Made by a program: the position numbers and the translations under genes
The notes under the pieces: model-generated
Seen by the model: only the letters and a program-made list of their open reading frames with translations
Told to the model about the DNA's origin: nothing
Database searches by the model: none
Part shown: piece by piece, positions 13,650-18,178 of the stretch
Layout of the letters: each line of letters begins with the position of its first letter
Position numbering within the stretch: position 1 is the first letter of the stretch
DNA from: Anaerolineae bacterium CG2_30_64_16
Lineage (GTDB): Bacteria > Chloroflexota > Anaerolineae > CG2-30-64-16
NCBI GenBank assembly: GCA_001871755.1
Contig: MNXL01000185.1
Location: 1 to 18,178 of the forward strand
DNA: 18,178 nt
Direction of reading: 5' to 3'

Positions 13650-14612
13650 CGTCTTCCTCACCATCGCGGTCGGTCGCAAGTCGTCCTTTGCCGCGGTCTG
13701 CTTGCGCTCGGTGCCCACGTCCGCCTTCTGCGACCAGGCCATGTCCCAGACGACGTGGCGGTCCCCCTTGATCGCGAAATCATACCAGCCCAGCAGCCGC
13801 GCCCACATCTCCAGCACGCCCAGCAGGAACAGCGTCCAGACCAACTGGATCGCACCCCACACCTCTTTGAGCGCGACCTTGGCCACGCGCGTGTTTTGGA
13901 TGCTGGAAACGGCGTAACCGTACTTGGACTTCAGATAGAGGTGGCCGGCGTGGTTGCGCCGCCGCTGCCGCACGAAGTCGCGGACCGTGTCGGGCCCCGT
14001 GTTGTAGACGATGGCGTCCGGCGCATAGCGGACGCTCATGCCGCGCTGGACGACCAGCGCCTCGACGAACGCCTCGTCCATCGCGACGTCCGGTGGGATG
14101 CGGTCGAACACCTTGCGGAACGCGATCATCTCGCCCAGCCGCGGGATGTCCAGGCACAGTTGGTGCTCCAGGCGCAGCCGCAGGTGGGTAAAGAATCCCA
14201 CCAGGTGATCGGGCGTGTTGACCGGGATCTTGTGCGCGCCGGTCATGCCCACGGTGGGGTCCTCGAACATGCGCACCAGGTTTTCCACCGCCAACTCATC
14301 GGGCAGTGTGTCGCCGCTCTCCAGCACGCAGATCTCCTCCTGGGCGTGGGCCAGGAAGACGTTGATGGCCGCGGTCTTGCCCTCGCGGCGGGGCTGGATG
14401 AGCAGCTTGATCAGTGGATGCTGCGCCGCGTATGATTCCACGATCGGCACGGTGTGATCGGTGCAGCCGCTGGCGACGACGATGATCTCGCTGATCTCCA
14501 CATCGCGCAGGTACTGTTTGAGCAAGGCTGCCAGCAGTGGGCCGATGTTGGCCTCTTCGTTGTAGGCCGTGACGCCCACGCTGCAGCGCAGCTTTGGTTC
14601 GTGGTGGTCCAA
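13647..14612 (-). CDS. Family 2 glycosyltransferase
   Basis: A GT-A fold transferase that moves a sugar from a nucleotide donor, probably for envelope polysaccharide or glycolipid. The 321-aa product has the GT2 N-terminal strand SVGVTAYNEEANIGPLL, EIIVVASGCTDHT, REGKTAAIN, the metal/donor site VLESGDTLP (in place of a strict DxD) and MTGAHKIPV. An RQRRRNHAG segment and one or two hydrophobic helices lie near the C terminus (AIQLVWTLFLLGVLEMW). The frame is open to 14711, and an ATG at 14678 falls inside the -10 box. TTG 14612 is preferred because GGAGG (14620-14624) lies 7 nt before it. The TGA stop belongs to a heptamer array. Confidence 0.87.
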   Translation of the reverse strand: MDHHEPKLRCSVGVTAYNEEANIGPLLAALLKQYLRDVEISEIIVVASGCTDHTVPIVESYAAQHPLIKLLIQPRREGKTAAINVFLAHAQEEICVLESGDTLPDELAVENLVRMFEDPTVGMTGAHKIPVNTPDHLVGFFTHLRLRLEHQLCLDIPRLGEMIAFRKVFDRIPPDVAMDEAFVEALVVQRGMSVRYAPDAIVYNTGPDTVRDFVRQRRRNHAGHLYLKSKYGYAVSSIQNTRVAKVALKEVWGAIQLVWTLFLLGVLEMWARLLGWYDFAIKGDRHVVWDMAWSQKADVGTERKQTAAKDDLRPTAMVRKT

Positions 14613-14676
14613 GACCTTGCCTCCAGGTTGATCGACGCCGCCCGTAGCCGGCGGCGCGGATGTTGGTTCGGGGGGC

Positions 14677-14682
14677 ATTATA
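14677..14682 (-). promoter_or_regulatory. -10 box of the glycosyltransferase gene
   Basis: A perfect TATAAT on the minus strand, about 65 nt before the chosen TTG start. No good -35 was found. It overlaps an in-frame ATG, which a transcript from here would not contain. Confidence 0.5.
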
Positions 14683-14777
14683 GCAGAGGATGGGGGGAAG
14701 TCATAACGCACGGGGGCGAGTGTGTCGAGAGATGGCCAAACGGAACTCCTGACGCGTTTGGTGGATATGATGTTAGA

Positions 14778-16238
14778 TCAGGCGGCCGGGAATATCTTCC
14801 CTGGATTCAAGATATTCAATGGGTCGAACGCCGCCTTGATCCGCCGCTGGAGCGCGATGGTGGTCGGGTCCTGGACCAGCGGCAGATAGCGCGAGCGTTT
14901 CGAGCCGATGCCGTGCTCCCCGCTGATGGTGCCGCCGAGCCGGGCCACGGCGGTGTACAGCTCCTCCAGGAGCGTGGGCAGGGTCGCCCGGTACTCGGCC
15001 ACGGGCGCCTCGGGCCGTTTGACGATGTGCACGTGAATGTTGCCATCCCCCGCGTGACCGAACGCGGGCAACAGCACCGGGTAGCGCGCGGCCAGCCGGT
15101 CTAGCTCTGGAATCAGGTGGGGAATTTGCGCCATCGGCATCACCAGGTCTTCGGCGCTTTGTTCGACATACGTGACCTTCAAAGCCTCGGCGATCACTTG
15201 CCGGGGATGCCACATCCTGGTGATCTGGGTCGGCGTGTTAGCGACGTAGGCGTCCAGCGCGCCTTCCTCCAGGCACAGGTCGACCAGCGTGTTCAGGTCG
15301 GCCTCGACCGGCGCGGCGCTGGAGCCATCGACCTCGATCAGCAGCAGGGCGCCGGCCTTCGGGTTGGGCAGCCGCTCGCCCACGTGCGCGTAGCCGGTCT
15401 CCATCGAGAGGCGGTCCATGAATTCCACGGCCGCGGGCACGATCCCACCCTGTGTCATCACGCGCGGCACCGCGGCGATCGCACTGGCCACGTCGGCGAA
15501 CGGCACGAGCATCGTCATCCGCACGGTGGGCAGCGGCAGCAGGCGCAAGATGATGCGGGTGAAGATGCCGAGGGTCCCTTCGGAGCCGACCATCAGATGC
15601 AGCAGGTTGTAGCCGGTCACGTCTTTGACCCGCTTGCCCCCCAACTCGATGATCTCTCCCGTGGGCAACACCACTTCGAGCCCCAGCACATACCGCTCGG
15701 TCACGCCGTACTTGATCGCCCGGCCGCCGCCGGCGTTTTCGGCCACGTTGCCGCCGATGAAACAGCTTTCCACGCTCATCGGGTAGCCCGCGTAAAACAG
15801 GCCGTGCGGCTTGCACGCCTCGTTGATGTCGTTGGTGACCACACCCGGCTCGACCACGGCCATCATGTTCGCCCGGTCGATCTCCAGGATGCGGTTCATG
15901 CGCTCCACCGAGAGCAGGATGCCGCCCAAAACGGGCACCGCGCCGCCAGATAGACCGGAGCCGGCCCCGCGCGGGGTGACCGGGATGCGGGCGCGGTTGG
16001 CCAGCCGCATGATGGCCGCGATCTGGGCCGCGTCGCCGGGCTTGACCACGACCTCGGGCATGTGGGCGTATTCCTCACCAGCCACCTCGTCGTGCGCGTA
16101 GTCCAACATGCGCTCCGGTTCGCCGTAGATCACGTAGTTGTCGCCGACGATGGCGCGCAGTTCGGCCGCGATGGCCGGGGTCACGGGCTGGTAGGCCTGT
16201 TCGGCGATGGCTGAGGGCGTGGGTCGATCGTCTGTCAT
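14778..16238 (-). CDS. glcD: FAD-linked oxidase, GlcD/D-lactate dehydrogenase type
   Basis: A 486-aa flavoprotein of the FAD_binding_4 plus FAD-oxidase_C family, which oxidises 2-hydroxy acids such as glycolate or D-lactate. The FAD-binding domain has VVVKPGDAAQIAAIMRLAN, PRGAGSGLSGGA (89-100), VVEPGVVTNDIN, GGNVAENAGGGRAIKYG and GSEGTLGIFT. The C-terminal domain has the metal/active-site HAGDGNIHVHI and GEHGIGSKR. ATG 16238 is preferred over a longer frame from 16523, because that extension would run through the zincin gene. AGGGAAG lies upstream. No glcE or glcF subunits follow, so the electron acceptor is unknown and D-lactate dehydrogenase is equally possible. Confidence 0.9.
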   Translation of the reverse strand: MTDDRPTPSAIAEQAYQPVTPAIAAELRAIVGDNYVIYGEPERMLDYAHDEVAGEEYAHMPEVVVKPGDAAQIAAIMRLANRARIPVTPRGAGSGLSGGAVPVLGGILLSVERMNRILEIDRANMMAVVEPGVVTNDINEACKPHGLFYAGYPMSVESCFIGGNVAENAGGGRAIKYGVTERYVLGLEVVLPTGEIIELGGKRVKDVTGYNLLHLMVGSEGTLGIFTRIILRLLPLPTVRMTMLVPFADVASAIAAVPRVMTQGGIVPAAVEFMDRLSMETGYAHVGERLPNPKAGALLLIEVDGSSAAPVEADLNTLVDLCLEEGALDAYVANTPTQITRMWHPRQVIAEALKVTYVEQSAEDLVMPMAQIPHLIPELDRLAARYPVLLPAFGHAGDGNIHVHIVKRPEAPVAEYRATLPTLLEELYTAVARLGGTISGEHGIGSKRSRYLPLVQDPTTIALQRRIKAAFDPLNILNPGKIFPAA

Positions 16239-16255
16239 GGTGGTCTTCCCTGGGT

Positions 16256-16624
16256 TCAATACGCGCCGATTTCGTGCAACCGGTCGTCGCTGATCCCGAA
16301 GTGGTGGGCGATCTCGTGGCGGACGACCCGGCCGACCAGCTCGCGCACCTCGGCCGGCGTGCGGCATTGCGCCTCGATGGGCCGGCGGTAGATGCTGATC
16401 CGGTCCGGCGGGACGAGGCTGTAGTAGGTGGTACGGGCAGTCTGTGGGATGCCGTGGTAGAAGCCGAGGAGCTGGTAGGGCGAACGCACCCGCGCCACGC
16501 GCAACGTCTCGCGGTCGGGCCAATCCTCGACCACCACTGCGACGTTGTCGAGCATTTCCTGGAACTGCTCCGGCAGCGTCTGGATTGCCTCGGCGACCAA
16601 GTCTTCAAAAGCGTCTGGATCCAT
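16256..16624 (-). CDS. Minimal MMP-like metallopeptidase (Zincin_1/DUF1025)
   Basis: A 122-aa single-domain zincin with the zinc motif HEIAHHFGISDDRL (HExxH at 103-107, third ligand Asp about 113). This is the pattern of the small minimal-MMP-like family (PF06262). It is probably cytoplasmic, as no signal peptide is present, and its substrate is unknown. ATG 16624 is 7 nt after a perfect TATAAT and has no ribosome site, so it may be translated from a leaderless transcript. It may also be read from htrA, 52 nt upstream. It ends 17 nt before glcD. Confidence 0.88.
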   Translation of the reverse strand: MDPDAFEDLVAEAIQTLPEQFQEMLDNVAVVVEDWPDRETLRVARVRSPYQLLGFYHGIPQTARTTYYSLVPPDRISIYRRPIEAQCRTPAEVRELVGRVVRHEIAHHFGISDDRLHEIGAY

Positions 16625-16631
16625 GCGAGGG

Positions 16632-16637
16632 ATTATA
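16632..16637 (-). promoter_or_regulatory. -10 box, possible leaderless start of the zincin gene
   Basis: TATAAT on the minus strand is followed by 7 nt and then ATG, so the transcript would start at or next to the start codon. No convincing -35 is visible. Confidence 0.45.
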
Positions 16638-16676
16638 CAATAGAAGGCGCCAGGCGCGCCAAAGCAGACATGCTCA

Positions 16677-17879
16677 TCATTGTCCTTGCAGCGAGTCCGG
16701 TGTGTCCTGCAGCGTCGCTTGCAGGGTCAGCTCTTTGCCATCCCGCACCACGGTCAGCGTGATTGTCTGGCCGACCTGCGTCTCCTCATCCAGATAGGCG
16801 TTCAGGTTCTCCCATTTTGTGATGGGCCGGCCGTCCACCGCGGTGATGATGTCGCCGCCGACCAGGTAGCGCCGATTCCCGACGATCACCTCGCGCTGCG
16901 CGGTGCGGAGGTTGGCCCGGTCGGCCGGGCTGCCCTGATACATTCTGGCCACCAGCAGGCCGTGATCCACGGGCAGATTCAGGGCCTGAGCCAATGCCGG
17001 CGTCAACTCGTAGCCGAGTTCCTCTACGCCCAGCCAGGGATGCGGATAGCGCCCATCCTGGATGAGCGCGGGGACCACGCGGCGCACTTTGTCCACGGGA
17101 ATGGCCAGGCCGACGCCGGCCGAGGTACCGGTCGGCGAGTAGATAGCGCTGTTGACGCCGATCAGCCGGCCACTGGAATCGAGCAGCGGGCCGCCCGAAT
17201 TGCCGCGATTGATCGCCGCGTCGGTCTGGATCACACCGCGCAGCACCGTGCTGTCGGTCTCGATGGTGCGATTCAGCGCGCTGATCACCCCAACGGTCAA
17301 GGTACGCTCGAACTGGCCAAACGGATTCCCGATGGCGATCGCGGTCTGGCCGACCTGCAACCCGGTCGAGGTGGTCGTTTCCAGCGGCTGCGCCCCGGCG
17401 GGCACCGAATCGACCTTGAGCACGGCCAGATCGTTGATGGGGTCGGTGCCGACGACAGTCGCAGGCAACGCCGTGTCCCCGCCGAAGCTCACCTCGATCT
17501 TTTGGGCGTCCTGCACGACGTGAAAGTTGGTGACGATGTGGCCCTCGGCGTCCCACAGGAAGCCTGAGCCGCTGCCTTCCTCCGGCACCGGGCCCCAGAA
17601 GAAGCTCGACCGCAGCACCTGGGTTGTGATGTTGACGACCGCCGGCGCCACACGCTGGTAAATGGCGGTCCGCCGCGCTTCGACCGCATCCGCGCTTTCA
17701 GGCAGCGGTCCGGGCGTCGGCGTCGCCACCAGGACGATCACCTGGGGGGTGGCGGTCGGGACTGGCGCCTGCGTAGGCGCGGTGATCAGGCCAGGCAGAC
17801 TACACGCCATCGCCGCAAGCAGCAACCCGAGCAGCGCCAACCCGATGATAGCAATGCTCTGGTAACTTCTTCGTCTCAT
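16677..17879 (-). CDS. HtrA/DegP-like serine protease lipoprotein
   Basis: A 400-aa envelope quality-control protease. It has a basic N terminus, a hydrophobic helix and a lipobox-like LAAMAC (Cys26), then a Pro/Thr linker (about 34-58). The trypsin-like domain has TNFHVV (H120), NDLAVLKV (D150) and the nucleophile GNSGGPL (S228), a complete triad. One PDZ domain follows (about 280-395: HPWLGVEELG, GSPADRANL, GGDIITAVDG). The lipobox is not ideal (Met at -2), so it may be a membrane anchor instead. A longer frame opens at 17999, but GGGAGG before ATG 17879 and the basic-hydrophobic pattern fix this start. A possible TATCTT is seen upstream, without a good -35. Confidence 0.92.
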   Translation of the reverse strand: MRRRSYQSIAIIGLALLGLLLAAMACSLPGLITAPTQAPVPTATPQVIVLVATPTPGPLPESADAVEARRTAIYQRVAPAVVNITTQVLRSSFFWGPVPEEGSGSGFLWDAEGHIVTNFHVVQDAQKIEVSFGGDTALPATVVGTDPINDLAVLKVDSVPAGAQPLETTTSTGLQVGQTAIAIGNPFGQFERTLTVGVISALNRTIETDSTVLRGVIQTDAAINRGNSGGPLLDSSGRLIGVNSAIYSPTGTSAGVGLAIPVDKVRRVVPALIQDGRYPHPWLGVEELGYELTPALAQALNLPVDHGLLVARMYQGSPADRANLRTAQREVIVGNRRYLVGGDIITAVDGRPITKWENLNAYLDEETQVGQTITLTVVRDGKELTLQATLQDTPDSLQGQ

Positions 17880-18044
17880 GGTTGCCTCCCAGGCGGTGCG
17901 CCTTTCCTGTTGCGCATCACCAAAAGATAGGGGTGTGTTCAAACTCAGTTGGTGGCAGTGTGCTGCCTGGCGCGCCCAACTCAAAAGACCGCTCCGCACC
18001 CTTCGATATGGCCTGCCAAATACGTGCCGGCCTACTCAGGATGC
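17880..18044. other. Gene-free stretch upstream of the htrA-like gene
   Basis: No gene is supportable here. It holds the ribosome site for the protease, a small hairpin GGCAG-TGTG-CTGCC (17954-17967) flanked by GTTGG and CCAAC, and then a foldback element begins at 18045. Confidence 0.4.
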
Positions 18045-18149
18045 TCCGCTGGTATCCTCTCAATAATTGGGGGAGGCCGTCGTCACGTGCCAGGCACTTG
18101 CGAAGTGCCTGGCACGTTGGCCCCAAAAAATTGAGAAGATACCTCCGCT
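18045..18149. mobile_element. MITE-like foldback element with terminal inverted repeats
   Basis: Terminal arms are GGTATCCTCTCAAT (from 18051) and its near complement ending GATACC at 18143. The inner stem is perfect over 15 bp with a GCG loop: ACGTGCCAGGCACTT (18085-18099) and AAGTGCCTGGCACGT (18103-18117). The element is about 93 bp and is flanked on both sides by TCCGCT (18045-18050 and 18144-18149), a possible target-site duplication. It encodes no protein, so a transposase would act in trans. Confidence 0.6.
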
Positions 18150-18178
18150 GACAGGGGCCACAATTCATAGCGAGTAAC

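Noticed and set aside
16239..16523. Long N-terminal extension of the FAD oxidase
   Set aside because: It is an out-of-frame reading of the zincin gene and has no family resemblance; ATG 16238 matches the normal GlcD start.

Overview
The window is a GC-rich bacterial chromosomal segment, most likely from Chloroflexota (Anaerolineae/Caldilineae-like). This is an inference from protein style: exported proteins with Pro/Thr (PTPTP) linkers, an 'RLPLMLK' motif after such a linker, Asp-box propellers of the 'SP.FA.D.T' type, a PEP-CTERM-like tail, and intergenic DNA full of short G-rich heptamer arrays. No rRNA, tRNA, CRISPR array or transposase gene was seen.

Layout. 1-325 has no gene but carries a foldback element with twin hairpins. 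326-1333 (-) is holB (DNA polymerase III delta'). 1529-2846 (-) is an mscS-maoC pair whose genes overlap by 8 nt, driven by a near-consensus promoter with an inverted repeat just after it. 3008-5863 (-) is a SERCA-like P-type cation ATPase. It is preceded by a complete yybP-ykoY Mn2+ riboswitch with its own intrinsic terminator and a strong promoter; a 38-codon leader ORF lies between the switch and the ATPase. 6339-7820 (+) is an LppX-like lipoprotein. It ends inside a heptamer array that abuts a fragment of an HD-hydrolase gene. 8133-10758 (+) is a two-gene exported pair: a clan-A glycoside hydrolase and an Asp-box beta-propeller with a PEP-CTERM-like anchor. 10797-12307 (-) is a possible small ORF, a UPF0175/DUF3368 (PIN) toxin-antitoxin-like pair and an intact HD phosphohydrolase. 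12378-14612 (-) holds a YbhN-type flippase-like membrane protein and a family 2 glycosyltransferase, separated by a 300-nt block of symmetric repeats. 14778-17879 (-) holds glcD-type FAD oxidase, a minimal zincin metallopeptidase and an HtrA-like lipoprotein protease. 18045-18149 is a MITE-like foldback element with possible target-site duplication.

How the genes work together. Most are housekeeping or envelope functions, not one pathway. The clearest regulatory unit is Mn2+ homeostasis: the riboswitch terminator uses the same strand the Mn2+-bound aptamer needs, so Mn2+ should turn on the ATPase, which then probably exports Mn2+/Ca2+. The glycosyltransferase and flippase fit envelope glycolipid or polysaccharide work. 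The hydrolase-propeller pair fits surface carbohydrate processing.

The most unusual signal is non-coding. At least four genes (maoC, the lipoprotein, the flippase, the glycosyltransferase) end exactly in, or 1-2 nt before, a short tandem array of 7-nt (once 9-nt) units, and the array often supplies the stop codon. Unit sequences differ between sites but the period and position are the same.
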